Below are positions 7,811-17,171 of a stretch of 42,857 bases of DNA, piece by piece (positions within the stretch are counted from its first letter, which is position 1; every line of letters starts with the position of its first letter). Source of the stretch: an uncultured Flammeovirgaceae bacterium (GTDB lineage: Bacteria > Bacteroidota > Bacteroidia > Cytophagales > Cyclobacteriaceae); the NCBI GenBank assembly GCA_937883755.1, contig CAKZYA010000028.1, forward strand, positions 1 through 42,857, given 5' to 3'. The position numbers and the translations under genes are program-made. A model generated the notes under the pieces. That model ran no database searches, was not told where the DNA came from, and saw nothing but the letters and a program-made list of their open reading frames with translations.

Positions 7811-8100
7811 CTAACTGGTTCAGGTAGATTTGGCCGGAATATATCAATAATCCTGGTAGCAATTAAGCAGCAAAGGTAACGTTTATTTAAAACCAAACGA
7901 AAGAGTGTCCGTTCGGTTCAGGAACATTTAGCCAATAGGTTGTTATGTAAAGGCGATAACTATCGAGTAGAAGCCAAGAGAAGTGCTACCCTCTTCTCCA
8001 GAAGCTGCGCGGGTTTCTACTGGTTTTTTGTAGATGACCGAAAGTATTTTTTCAACAAAAACCTCAATTCATTAGTGCACAACAGCAACATAGCGGGCAT
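7811..8100. other. Divergent intergenic region between the Bat operon and tamB
   Basis: No convincing gene is visible here. A 73-codon open frame at 7940-8161 overlaps the start of tamB in another frame and has no recognisable features. A 13-codon micro-ORF starting at ATG 8034 (MTESIFSTKTSIH) ends 25 bp before the proposed tamB start. The region must hold promoters in both directions. Confidence 0.4.
7871..7897 (-). promoter_or_regulatory. Possible promoter of the DUF58-batA operon
   Basis: On the minus strand TACCTTTG (7871-7878) matches the Bacteroidota -7 element TAnnTTTG and is identical to the octamer in the rRNA-type promoter at the right end. TTTG at 7894-7897 could be the -33 element, but the 15-nt spacer is shorter than the usual 19-20 nt. 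A start about 55 nt upstream of the DUF58 gene would result. Confidence 0.4.
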
Positions 8101-11100
8101 TTGCCAATTTGGGTGCAGCGTTTACTACTTATTGCCGGAATATTTTTTGGTCTTTGGGTGATAATACGTATTGCTTTGTGGCTGCCCCCAGTACAAAATT
8201 TCATTACCGGAAAAATCTCGGAAATTCTGGAAGGACAAATCGGTACTCCAGTCGGTCTGGAAGGGGTTGATATTCACTGGCTGGATGCAGTAGAAATTTA
8301 CGGGCTTTATTTAGAGGATCAGCAGGAGGATACATTATTATATCTAGGTCATCTGCAGGTAAAAATAGAACCCTGGGCGTTACTGAGTAAGACGCTCACA
8401 GTAGAGCAATTACGGATTCAGAACACCTACATAAATATCTATGAAGTACCTGAAAACGATAGCCTGAACTTTGCCTACCTATCCGAAGCGTTTGCCTCGG
8501 CGGATACTACTGCCCAGCCAACGGATACGACTTCATCTGGCTTTACCGTAGAAGCTCACCAGTTGTCTTTGAATAATATTCGGGTGGATTTTTCGGCTGA
8601 TAGCATTGAGGCTCATCTAGCACTAGGTGAACTTACACTACTGATGGAAACTCTCGGATTAGAAGAGCAGCATATTCAGGCAGAAGAATTATCCATTGAT
8701 GTACTGCAAGTAGCTTTACAACTCCCCCAACTCTCTGAATCAGACAGTACTGCCCAGAGCGAGCCAGAAGAGCCTCTTATTGATAGCCTCAAGAATGTCA
8801 TCAATCCGTCGGGCTATACTTTCTCGCTAGCAGAGTTCTCTATTAATGATAGTCAAGTTGATTACCAAGTAGGCTCTTCAGCTACGTCAAGTCCACAAAT
8901 AGATTTTGAGAATTTACGGATTGATAATTTAGGAGCACAGATTGAAGATATCGAAATAGGAGATACCAATGCTGCCCTTAACCTAACACAATTTACTTTC
9001 ACCGAGCAACACAGTGGATTTAGCCTGCAAGAGTTAGCGTTGAATGCAGTGGTAGAAATGCCTCAAATGCAAGCTACACTAGAAAAGTTAGAGACGGAGC
9101 ATTCCAACCTAAACGGCAGCGCAGTGGTTACCTTCTCCTTAGAAAAACAGATGGCAGATTTGATCAAGAGCTTGCAATTTAGGTCTAGGCTAGATCAAGC
9201 AGTACTGGGGTTAGCCGATGTAACCTATTTTACTAACGCTTTAGATAGTATGCCCACGCTTAAAGATGCTAAAGCGTACCTAGATTGGCAGGTAGAAGCT
9301 GAAAATGGCAGTGGTAGTATTCAGGACTTGAAACTACAATTGGCTGATAGTCTGAGCTTGAATGCAAATGCTCAGTTTGAAGAATTAGCCCGGATTGATA
9401 GCACTTTAGAAGGAAGTCCCTACGTACAGCTTTCGATTAACTCATTAGAAACTAACCTGGGTTTCATTCGCCAGTTTGTAGGCGATGATGCTGGGCTGCC
9501 TCAGCTAGTTAATGATGCAATAATATTACAGGCATCCGCTCAAGGTCGCTTGGACGATATTGATGGCGATATGTCGCTTCGCTCTTCGGTAGGCAGACTG
9601 TTGGCTGAAGGCAGTTATCAACAACCGACCAGCGGGGGAATGTACATTGATGCTACAGTAACCGGGCAACAGCTACAACTAAAAAAATTGTTGCAAGCCC
9701 TCGGGCAAGACACCCTAGCGCAGGACTTTAATCAGTTGTCTTTTGAAGCGCGGGTTTCGGCTCAGCAGACTGTAACTGCTACCAATACAGCGTTTAGCGA
9801 GGCCAAATGGGATGTAGCTATCCATCAGGTCGATTACCGAGATTATCGCTATGAGGACTTGAATATTGAAGGTTATTTGGCGGACGAGCAACTAACCACG
9901 TTAATCAATTACGAAGACAGTTTACTCAACTTACACGCTGATGCTAAGCTAGATATGCGTCAGCCTGATCTAGCCTGTCAACTAGATCTACAGTTACCTC
10001 ATGCTAATTTCTTTCGCTTAAACCTAATGAGCGATAGCGTCATCTTACAAGATTTTCAACTAATAGCCGATCTACAAGGAACTAATCCTGATTCTATTCT
10101 GGGCTACGTCCGTGTTCCTTCGGCTCGGGTAATTAAGGATGCTGAGAGGTATCAACTGGATTCATTGGAGCTTACCGCTGAGCAACAGGGCGAAGAGCGT
10201 GTCGTTAGTCTCTACTCCGATTACGTAGATGCCTCAGTACGAGGGAGGTTTTCCGTAGCGGAGTTACCTACAGCTATTCAAGATTTTCAGCAGTACTACT
10301 TTTACAGCTACCAAGCTCCTTACATCAAACCAGATACGGCGAAGACTTTTGAAGCAGGAGGACAACAATTAGAACTAGGGTTGCTTATCAAAAAAACTCC
10401 TTTGTTGGCGCAGGCATTTGTCCCAGCGTTGAAAATTCCTGATACACTAAGTCTAGAAGCCGCTTTTGATAGCCGAGAGAAAAGTTTACGGGTGGATCTG
10501 AAAGCACCTCACATTGACTACGGCAGTAATTCTATTGATAGCCTATATCTACATGCGATCACTACCGAACGGCAAATTAATATTGATTTGTTGGCAAGCT
10601 ATGTGCAGACCAGTGGACTGAATATTCCCCAGTTTAAGATTGTTGGAAAACTTTTAGGCATACCAGCTAAAGGTCAGCCGAAAAACAGAGAGCGGTTATC
10701 GACTACCGAACTGGATTTGAATGTGAAGATGGGCAAAAATGAATCGCCCTATCGCCTGGATTTGAATAGCCGGATTCGCTCACGTGGAGATACTATTACA
10801 GTGTTGATCGATGATTCAGAAATTGTATTGGATAGTAACAGCTGGGAGTTTTCCGATCGGGGGCAGATTGTCTACGCAGAGAATTATCTGGATATAGACC
10901 GAGTGTTTCTGAAAAATGGCGATAAAGAGCTATTCATTTCTACTAAAAATCAGGATAACCGTAGCGACTTACAAATAGCTATTGAACAGTTTGAGATTCG
11001 CCCCTTCCTGAATAGTTTTGATTTGGAAGGTTACAATATAAAGGGAACGTTGTATGGGAAAGCTACCCTGGAAGATGTATTTCGGTCGGGACCCATTACA

Positions 11101-13077
11101 GCAAATTTTGGTATTTCTCGCTTAACTGTACAAGATACAGTGGTAGGTAACTTCAAACTAAAGGCCAGTAAGGTATCCGATGCTGAAGCAGGGTCTAATT
11201 TACTAGATCTGCTAGTGACCTTAAGTGGGCCGAACGGAAAGCTAAAGGTTGATGGAACGTATGACTTAACCGAAAACGTAGAAGCGCCTATCAATCTATC
11301 GCTAAATTTAGACCAATTTCTACTTGACCCCTGGGAGGCATTTCTGGAAGGACAGGTGAGCGAACTTTCTGGGAAGTTATTCGCCGATTTGAACATTACG
11401 GGTAGCTCTATTAAACCTAATGTAGAAGGAAGTCTACGCTTTGGCGATCAAGTAATACTTAAGCCAACCATCTCGGGAACACGCTATTTTATTCAGAACC
11501 AGCAACTAGATTTTCTGGGAGAGACACTAACGCTGAATAAATTTACTGTTCTTGATTCCGCCAAAACCCCGGCAGTAATAAATGGATCAATATCTTTTAC
11601 TGATCTGGTTAACCCAGCACTTGACCTGAGTTTTTCAACCGAGAAATTCATTTTCGTCAATAGTGAAAGCTACGAAAACGAAGCTTTCTACGGAAAAGTC
11701 ATTGCTTCTACCAATGCATCTGTCCAAGGATCGGTGAATGATCTGATAATTACGGGTAACATGGGGGTAAATGAGGGTACCAACATGACCATTTCGCTAG
11801 TATCTGAACCAGAAGAGGTACAACGGGCGGGCTTTATTGAGTTTGTGGACAGTAACGCCTTTTTACAAGCTGATACAGTAAGTAGCGATTCATTAACTAC
11901 TTTGGATACCTCTTCAGGGAGGGATACTTTATCCATCAGTGGATTCACTTTAGCTACCAATATCCATCTTGATCCAGAAGCAGTCTTTACAATCATTGTC
12001 GATCCAGTGCGGGGGGATAAGATTACCGCTGCAGGAGAAGCCGAACTAAAGGTGGATATGAAACCCAATGGCGACCTGAACCTTCAGGGAGTATACACGA
12101 TCAATCGGGGACAATACTTACTTAACTTTGCCAGAGTGGTGAAGAAAGAGTTCTTAGTGCGCGAAGGTAGTACTATTACTTGGTCGGGAGATGCAACCAA
12201 TGCCGAAATGGATATTACTGCTGCCTATGAAGTAAAAACCGATCTGGAGCCTCTTTTCCAAAACGTGATAAAGGGTAATTCTAGTTTAAGACAACAAGTT
12301 GCTATTGACCGACCCGTATCAGTAGAATTATTAATTGAGGGAACACTTATTGAGCCTCAGATGGCTTTTAACTTAGGCCTACCAGACGCTAATACTAGTG
12401 GTTTAAATAACGGTATGATCAGTGGATATTTGGAAAAAATTCAGCAGGATGAAACGCAGCTTTATAAACAGGTGTTCGGCTTAATTGTGCTTAATCGATT
12501 TATTCCTATTTCGGGTGGCCTAGGTTCGGGCAATAGCGGCCTGACTTCGGTCAACGACCAACTCAATGGTAGTGTGAGTCAGCTTTTGACCAGCCAACTC
12601 AGTAGATTTACTGAGGAATATCTGGGTGGGGTTTCTTTAAGTGTAGATTTAGAGTCTAGTAATCAGCAACAATCTCAAGCATCGTTGCTGGCTGACCGTG
12701 ACTTGAGCGTAGGGTTATCTAAACGGCTATTTAATGATCGGCTTACCGTTAAAGTAGGTAGCATGACTACTACTGAAAAGCAATCGTCCGGTGATCAGAA
12801 TATTTACGGTGAATTTGAGGTTTTGTATGAGCTTACCAAAAGTGGGGAATTGATGATCCGTATTTTCCAGACAAATGACCGCGACCAAATAATCAGTCAG
12901 ATAAACCAACGCCAAGGAGCTTCTATACTGTACAAAAAGACCTTCAACCGGATATTTGAGAATCAGCAGTTACCCGTAAACTCACCTGAACAGCCTGAAG
13001 AAGAAAGTATTCCCGAAGTTGATCAGAATGCAACGCCGCCTGATGAGTCTCGTCGTCATCGGGCAAAAAGGCAGTAA
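8101..13077 (+). CDS. tamB: TamB-like translocation and assembly module protein (DUF490)
   Basis: This very large protein of 1658 residues has one N-terminal membrane anchor (WVQRLLLIAGIFFGLWVIIRIALWL) followed by LPPVQNFITGKISEIL, the typical start of Bacteroidota TamB/AsmA-like proteins. Long beta-taco-like repeats follow, and a C-terminal DUF490 region holds VFGLIVLNRFIP and a final YELTKSGELMIRIF-type strand set. TamB spans the periplasm, and with an Omp85-family partner it helps assemble outer-membrane proteins or carry lipids between membranes. The start is unusual: an in-frame TGA at 8035-8037 leaves TTG at 8101 as the only common start codon before the anchor. It converges with acyP, leaving a 2-bp gap. 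The last 20 residues are rich in Glu, Pro and Arg. Confidence 0.88.
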   Translation: MPIWVQRLLLIAGIFFGLWVIIRIALWLPPVQNFITGKISEILEGQIGTPVGLEGVDIHWLDAVEIYGLYLEDQQEDTLLYLGHLQVKIEPWALLSKTLTVEQLRIQNTYINIYEVPENDSLNFAYLSEAFASADTTAQPTDTTSSGFTVEAHQLSLNNIRVDFSADSIEAHLALGELTLLMETLGLEEQHIQAEELSIDVLQVALQLPQLSESDSTAQSEPEEPLIDSLKNVINPSGYTFSLAEFSINDSQVDYQVGSSATSSPQIDFENLRIDNLGAQIEDIEIGDTNAALNLTQFTFTEQHSGFSLQELALNAVVEMPQMQATLEKLETEHSNLNGSAVVTFSLEKQMADLIKSLQFRSRLDQAVLGLADVTYFTNALDSMPTLKDAKAYLDWQVEAENGSGSIQDLKLQLADSLSLNANAQFEELARIDSTLEGSPYVQLSINSLETNLGFIRQFVGDDAGLPQLVNDAIILQASAQGRLDDIDGDMSLRSSVGRLLAEGSYQQPTSGGMYIDATVTGQQLQLKKLLQALGQDTLAQDFNQLSFEARVSAQQTVTATNTAFSEAKWDVAIHQVDYRDYRYEDLNIEGYLADEQLTTLINYEDSLLNLHADAKLDMRQPDLACQLDLQLPHANFFRLNLMSDSVILQDFQLIADLQGTNPDSILGYVRVPSARVIKDAERYQLDSLELTAEQQGEERVVSLYSDYVDASVRGRFSVAELPTAIQDFQQYYFYSYQAPYIKPDTAKTFEAGGQQLELGLLIKKTPLLAQAFVPALKIPDTLSLEAAFDSREKSLRVDLKAPHIDYGSNSIDSLYLHAITTERQINIDLLASYVQTSGLNIPQFKIVGKLLGIPAKGQPKNRERLSTTELDLNVKMGKNESPYRLDLNSRIRSRGDTITVLIDDSEIVLDSNSWEFSDRGQIVYAENYLDIDRVFLKNGDKELFISTKNQDNRSDLQIAIEQFEIRPFLNSFDLEGYNIKGTLYGKATLEDVFRSGPITANFGISRLTVQDTVVGNFKLKASKVSDAEAGSNLLDLLVTLSGPNGKLKVDGTYDLTENVEAPINLSLNLDQFLLDPWEAFLEGQVSELSGKLFADLNITGSSIKPNVEGSLRFGDQVILKPTISGTRYFIQNQQLDFLGETLTLNKFTVLDSAKTPAVINGSISFTDLVNPALDLSFSTEKFIFVNSESYENEAFYGKVIASTNASVQGSVNDLIITGNMGVNEGTNMTISLVSEPEEVQRAGFIEFVDSNAFLQADTVSSDSLTTLDTSSGRDTLSISGFTLATNIHLDPEAVFTIIVDPVRGDKITAAGEAELKVDMKPNGDLNLQGVYTINRGQYLLNFARVVKKEFLVREGSTITWSGDATNAEMDITAAYEVKTDLEPLFQNVIKGNSSLRQQVAIDRPVSVELLIEGTLIEPQMAFNLGLPDANTSGLNNGMISGYLEKIQQDETQLYKQVFGLIVLNRFIPISGGLGSGNSGLTSVNDQLNGSVSQLLTSQLSRFTEEYLGGVSLSVDLESSNQQQSQASLLADRDLSVGLSKRLFNDRLTVKVGSMTTTEKQSSGDQNIYGEFEVLYELTKSGELMIRIFQTNDRDQIISQINQRQGASILYKKTFNRIFENQQLPVNSPEQPEEESIPEVDQNATPPDESRRHRAKRQ

Positions 13078-13079
13078 AG

Positions 13080-13349
13080 TTATCGCCTGACCTGAAAGTT
13101 AGTGTGGCTTTCCTCATGGCTCTCTTTCACATCTACTTGCTGTACTTTAGCGTGCATTGGACCGTGATGGCACCAAGCAATTAAGCTCTGCAACGATTCC
13201 TCACTTCCTTCGGCATGAATTAGCACCGAACCATCCAGCTCATTCTTCACCCAACCATAAACCCCTAGCTGTTGCGCTTTCTCCTGCGTACTTGCTCGGA
13301 AAAATACGCCCTGTACTTTTCCAATTACTTGTATGGAATATGCTGGCAT
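13080..13349 (-). CDS. acyP: Acylphosphatase
   Basis: The 89-residue protein matches the small acylphosphatase fold. Arg18 in GVFFRAST binds phosphate and Asn36 in VKNELDGSV positions the nucleophilic water; both catalytic residues are present, and the length is normal (about 90). It hydrolyses acyl phosphates such as 1,3-bisphosphoglycerate or acetyl phosphate, and its physiological role in bacteria is unclear. It lies downstream of deoC with a 50-bp spacer that carries the dispersed repeat copy 2, so it may be the last gene of a thrA-deoC-acyP transcript. Confidence 0.92.
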   Translation of the reverse strand: MPAYSIQVIGKVQGVFFRASTQEKAQQLGVYGWVKNELDGSVLIHAEGSEESLQSLIAWCHHGPMHAKVQQVDVKESHEESHTNFQVRR

Positions 13350-13357
13350 ATTTTAAT

Positions 13358-13399
13358 AATGATTGATGACTAATGAATAATGTGCTACTATTTATCACA
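13358..13399. repeat. Dispersed intergenic repeat copy 2
   Basis: The segment 13358-13382 differs at one of 25 positions from the segment at 6772-6796. It is followed by a partial inverted partner (CACATTATTTGCTAATCATT), so it can form a hairpin like copy 1. It occupies almost the whole deoC-acyP spacer, 9 bp upstream of the acyP start. Confidence 0.5.
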
Positions 13400-14062
13400 T
13401 TATTTGCTAATCATTTTTAAAGCGGAAGAGGTGCCAATTCGGTCGGCGCCGGCCTCAATCAGATTAATAGCTTGTTGGGCAGTTTTTATAACGCCTGATG
13501 CTTTGATTCCTACGTTTGACGGCAGTACGCTACGCATCAGATGCACGTGATGAATACTTGCTCCTGCATTGGCGAATCCGGTAGAGGTTTTTACAAAATC
13601 GGCTCCAGCATCGGCACATAATTTACAAGCAGTTATAATTTCATTGTCGGTAAGATAAGCTGTCTCAATAATCACTTTGAGTAAACAACCGTGCTTGTGT
13701 GCCAACGAGGCACACTTAGCAACCTCAATCTTTACCCAGGGCATTCCTGACTTAAAAGCCGAGAGGTTCATCATCATATCCAACTCATTCGCCCCATTCT
13801 GAATCGCCAGCTGCATCTCCTGCATTTTGGTTTCCGTCATCTGGTAGCCCATTGGAAACCCGACGACCGTTACCAGTTGAATATCAGCATCACCCAAATC
13901 GCGATTAACTTTTTTGACCCAAAACGGTGGAACACAGATACCTACGAAGTTGTGATCCTTGGAAGCAATTACTATTTGATCTACTTCATCGTAAGTGAGT
14001 GTAGCTGAGAGTTGGGTGTACTCCAGATAGCGATTTAGGCGAGAAATAATCGAATTATCCAT
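13400..14062 (-). CDS. deoC: Deoxyribose-phosphate aldolase
   Basis: This 220-residue class I aldolase cleaves 2-deoxyribose 5-phosphate to acetaldehyde and glyceraldehyde 3-phosphate during deoxynucleoside salvage. The Schiff-base lysine is Lys158 in FVKTSTGF, Lys129 in LKVIIET is the second active-site lysine, and Asp95 in ELDMMMN completes the triad. The length is normal for the family. It follows thrA by 30 bp, so both are probably on one transcript despite unrelated pathways. No deoA, deoB or deoD is nearby. Confidence 0.95.
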   Translation of the reverse strand: MDNSIISRLNRYLEYTQLSATLTYDEVDQIVIASKDHNFVGICVPPFWVKKVNRDLGDADIQLVTVVGFPMGYQMTETKMQEMQLAIQNGANELDMMMNLSAFKSGMPWVKIEVAKCASLAHKHGCLLKVIIETAYLTDNEIITACKLCADAGADFVKTSTGFANAGASIHHVHLMRSVLPSNVGIKASGVIKTAQQAINLIEAGADRIGTSSALKMISK

Positions 14063-14092
14063 GTTAGTTTAACCGCCGAGCAACTTATCTGT

Positions 14093-16582
14093 TTATTGAT
14101 ACAAATAATTGCTCACACTAATCAAATCAGCAAACACTCCAGCAGCGGTTACTTCAGCACCAGCTCCTGAGCCTTTTACTACTAATGGACGGTCGCGATA
14201 GCGGGCGGTGGTGAACGAGATAACATTATCGCTCCCCGAAAGCGCGTAGAACGGATGGGTTGGGTCAACCGAGGCTAAGCGTACGGTTGCTTGTTCATTC
14301 TCTAAAGTGGCAATAAAGCGTAGCTTTTCACCTTTCTCTTGTGCCTTACGGATTCGCTGGGCGAACTCATTGTCGGCTGAAGCCAGTGTTTCCAGAAATT
14401 CTTCAGGAGAAATAGCCTCCATGCAGGCGGCAGGTAAAATATTCTCCACTTCTACATCATTAGGCTCTAGGGCGATGCCGACTTCTCGGGCTAGGATCAG
14501 AATCTTTCGGGCTACATCCATCCCTTCTAAATCTTCTCGGGGGTTGGGTTCGGTATAACCTAATTCTTTTGCCTGGCGTACTACTTCACTAAAGCGAATC
14601 TCAGGGGAGAAGGTGTTGAAAATATACGAAAGTGTACCTGACAAAATACCTTCAATCTTATAAACCTTATCACCACTATCCTTCAAATCCTGAATAACCC
14701 GGATGACCGGAAGCCCCGCTCCCACGTTGGTCTCGTACAAAAACTGTACACCCGCTTGCCGGGCAGCCATTTGTAATTGCTGATACTCCTCGTACGAACC
14801 AGAGTTCGCTAGTTTATTAGGAGTGACAATAGAAATAGCTGATTGCAGTACTTCAGCATAGTATTTTACCACGTTGCCACTGGCAGTGCAGTCTACAAAT
14901 ACGCTGTTAGGCATATTCAGCTCCTTCATGCGCTGCACAAAAGCTCCCATATCAGCGGTTTCTCCTTCTTGCTCAAGTAATTCTTTCCATGCCGTCGGGT
15001 CAATTCCCTCTTCGGAGAATATCATACGTTTACTATTGGCAATGCCAACGACCGAGATTTCCAGAATACGATTTTTTTGCAAATATTCGGTCTGCTGTGC
15101 AATTTGTTGAAGTAAGGTTTTCCCGATCAGTCCAACACCAACCAAAAATACATTCAAGGTTTTCTTTTCCGATAAGAAGAAGGCTTCGTGAACAGTATTC
15201 AGTGCTTTATGCAGATTATGCTGGGAAATAACTACTGATAAGTTGGCTTCGGAAGAACCCTGAGCAATTGCTCGCACATTAATGCCGTTTCTCCCTAGCG
15301 CAATGAATAGTCGCCCGGAGATACCGGGAGTTTGGCGCATATGTTCGCCTACAATGGCAATAATGGATAAGTTACGTTCGGCAACTGGAGCTATGATTTT
15401 TCCTGAAGCAATCTCAATAGCAAACTCCTCGCTCATGGTTTGTTGAGCTGCTTCTGCATCAGCCGGACTCACCGCAAAGGTAATTGTATGCTCTGAAGAG
15501 GCCTGGGTGATAATAATGATGTTGATGCCTTTTTGCGCCAGTGTTCCGAACAGGCGGGACGAAATACCAGGGGTACCTACCATACCACTTCCTTCCAGCG
15601 TAAGCATGGCTACTTCCTTAATGGATGATATACCCTTTACTGCCGGAGTTTTAGCATTATTTAAGGCTTGATGTACTACCGAAGAGTAAGGGCTCTTGCT
15701 CACGACGGTCCCTGGAAATTCCCGATGAAACGTATTCCGAATTCGCAACGGAATACTAGCAGCCAGGACTGGTAGTAAGGTGGGTGGATAAATTACCTTA
15801 GCTCCAAAGTGGGACATCTCCATCGCTTCAATGTAGGAGATAGCATCCAGTGAGAATGCGGAGTCTACCTGACGAGGGTCAGCTGTCATTACTCCGTCTA
15901 CATCTGTCCAGATTTCAATCTCCTCAGCTTCCAGTGCGGCTCCCAGAATAGAAGCGGTGTAGTCAGAACCTCCTCGCCCCAGCGTAGTGGTTTCCTGTTC
16001 AGGAGTAGATGCAATAAAACCAGTAACAATTTGCAGGGCAGTATGCTCGCTGAAGTAGTCTTTGATTTTTTGATTAGTAGCCGTAAAATCTACTTTGGCA
16101 TTATTGAATGTTTTATCGGTTACGATAATGTCTCGTGCATCCAGAAATTCAGTCTCAACACTAAGCTCCTTCATATACTGGCTAATAAGATAGGCCGATA
16201 GCCGTTCACCGAAGCTGAGTACCAGATCCATTGTGCGAGGAGAGCGTTCGCGCAACAAATAGGCTCCGTGTACCAAATCATCCAACTCGTTGAATAGCGT
16301 TTTTAATCGGGCAAACACTTTGCTTTGAGCGTGTACCCCGATTAGCTCTCGGGCTGCAGTGAAGTGATGCGTCTCTAACTCTGCCAACCGTTTTTTATAA
16401 ACCTCATTACCTTCAGCGGCAGCTTGGCTGATTGCTAACAAACGATCAGTAACTCCGCCCATCGCCGAAACTACCACCGCACACCGGACTTGTTGTTGGT
16501 GATACTGAACTACGATATCAGCTACAATCTTAATACTCTCGGCTGAACCTACTGAGGTGCCGCCAAACTTCAGGACTTTCAT
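14093..16582 (-). CDS. thrA: Bifunctional aspartokinase / homoserine dehydrogenase I
   Basis: This fused enzyme phosphorylates aspartate, the first step to threonine, methionine and lysine, and reduces aspartate semialdehyde to homoserine. The aspartokinase part begins MKVLKFGGTSVG. Two ACT regulatory domains lie in the middle (GSGMVGTPGISSRLFGTL and MRQTPGISGRLFIALG), giving likely feedback control by threonine. The homoserine dehydrogenase part opens with a Rossmann motif (VGVGLIGKTLLQQI) and carries TPNKLANSG and the EGILSGTLSYIF catalytic region. An in-frame ATG 11 codons further upstream (16615) exists, but the ATG at 16582 leads directly into the conserved KFGGTS motif and is chosen, giving 829 residues. 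The usual thrB and thrC partners are not here. Confidence 0.93.
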   Translation of the reverse strand: MKVLKFGGTSVGSAESIKIVADIVVQYHQQQVRCAVVVSAMGGVTDRLLAISQAAAEGNEVYKKRLAELETHHFTAARELIGVHAQSKVFARLKTLFNELDDLVHGAYLLRERSPRTMDLVLSFGERLSAYLISQYMKELSVETEFLDARDIIVTDKTFNNAKVDFTATNQKIKDYFSEHTALQIVTGFIASTPEQETTTLGRGGSDYTASILGAALEAEEIEIWTDVDGVMTADPRQVDSAFSLDAISYIEAMEMSHFGAKVIYPPTLLPVLAASIPLRIRNTFHREFPGTVVSKSPYSSVVHQALNNAKTPAVKGISSIKEVAMLTLEGSGMVGTPGISSRLFGTLAQKGINIIIITQASSEHTITFAVSPADAEAAQQTMSEEFAIEIASGKIIAPVAERNLSIIAIVGEHMRQTPGISGRLFIALGRNGINVRAIAQGSSEANLSVVISQHNLHKALNTVHEAFFLSEKKTLNVFLVGVGLIGKTLLQQIAQQTEYLQKNRILEISVVGIANSKRMIFSEEGIDPTAWKELLEQEGETADMGAFVQRMKELNMPNSVFVDCTASGNVVKYYAEVLQSAISIVTPNKLANSGSYEEYQQLQMAARQAGVQFLYETNVGAGLPVIRVIQDLKDSGDKVYKIEGILSGTLSYIFNTFSPEIRFSEVVRQAKELGYTEPNPREDLEGMDVARKILILAREVGIALEPNDVEVENILPAACMEAISPEEFLETLASADNEFAQRIRKAQEKGEKLRFIATLENEQATVRLASVDPTHPFYALSGSDNVISFTTARYRDRPLVVKGSGAGAEVTAAGVFADLISVSNYLYQ

Positions 16583-16913
16583 AATAATAGTTGCACAAAA
16601 CAGATAAGCGGACAAAGTTAAGAAAATATGGTTGGACAGTTGATAGTTGCTAGGGGATAATTAGCAATGAGCAATGTACAGTGAACAATGAGTAATAGTT
16701 AATAAAGAGTGGAAAGTTGACAATGGATAGGTAAAAGAATACTGGTTGACTGATTATTGATTCCTACATCGAATACCCATAGGTCAAATAACAATCAACA
16801 ATTGAGCAATCGAACTATTTAACAATTCAACACTTTAAGAAACCTATTCTTCGCATTCAGGGTTGGAACTTCATTAGAAGAAACCTATATTTGCACCCCA
16901 AATAAAATTAGCC
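16583..16913. other. Intergenic region between thrA and rpmH with low-complexity repeats
   Basis: No gene is visible in these 331 bp. The part at about 16655-16740 is made of degenerate short direct repeats built on CAATGAG and similar words, for example GCAATGAGCAATGTACAGTG followed by AACAATGAGTAATAG. A related run, GCAATGTATAATGAGCAATG, occurs on the minus strand in the 24.1-kb operon spacer. The right end holds the rpmH promoter. Confidence 0.5.
16863..16893 (+). promoter_or_regulatory. Promoter of rpmH
   Basis: TTG at 16863-16865, a 20-nt spacer and TATATTTG at 16886-16893 match the Bacteroidota housekeeping promoter (-33 TTTG, -7 TAnnTTTG). The -7 element ends 20 bp upstream of the rpmH ATG, giving a very short leader. 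Confidence 0.75.
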
Positions 16914-17072
16914 ATGAAAAGAACATTTCAGCCATCGCAGCGAAAGCGACGCAATAAGCACGGGTTCAGAGAGCGAATGTCGAGTGCCAATGGTCGGGCG
17001 GTTCTAGCCCGTCGTCGTGCCAAAGGTCGAAAAAAACTTTCGGTTTCTGACGAAAGAAGGCACAAACAGTAA
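16914..17072 (+). CDS. rpmH: 50S ribosomal protein L34
   Basis: The frame encodes 52 residues and starts [20 protein letters not shown], the hallmark of L34, continuing with [21 protein letters not shown]. The protein is highly basic and slightly longer than the usual 44-46 residues because of a short C-terminal tail ([10 protein letters not shown]). It sits in the large ribosomal subunit. It lies 99 bp upstream of rnpA, the classical conserved gene pair, and has a close-fitting promoter just upstream. Confidence 0.97.
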   Translation: MKRTFQPSQRKRRNKHGFRERMSSANGRAVLARRRAKGRKKLSVSDERRHKQ

Positions 17073-17171
17073 GACCTTCTTTCCTTCCTGTTCAGTAATT
17101 AGCTATACTCTGGTTTTCATCCCTTTCCAGAAACTACATTGCTCCAGTCTCCTGCCTAATCACTTCTCAAT

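Noticed and set aside
7940-8161. A 73-codon open frame before tamB
   Set aside because: It overlaps the TamB membrane anchor in another frame and shows no domain; the overlap region is better explained by TamB.
16583-16615. An 11-codon N-terminal extension of thrA
   Set aside because: The conserved KFGGTSVG motif begins just after the inner ATG, as in other aspartokinases.
16655-16740. A CRISPR array in the thrA-rpmH spacer
   Set aside because: The repeated words are short and degenerate, without regular spacers or cas genes.
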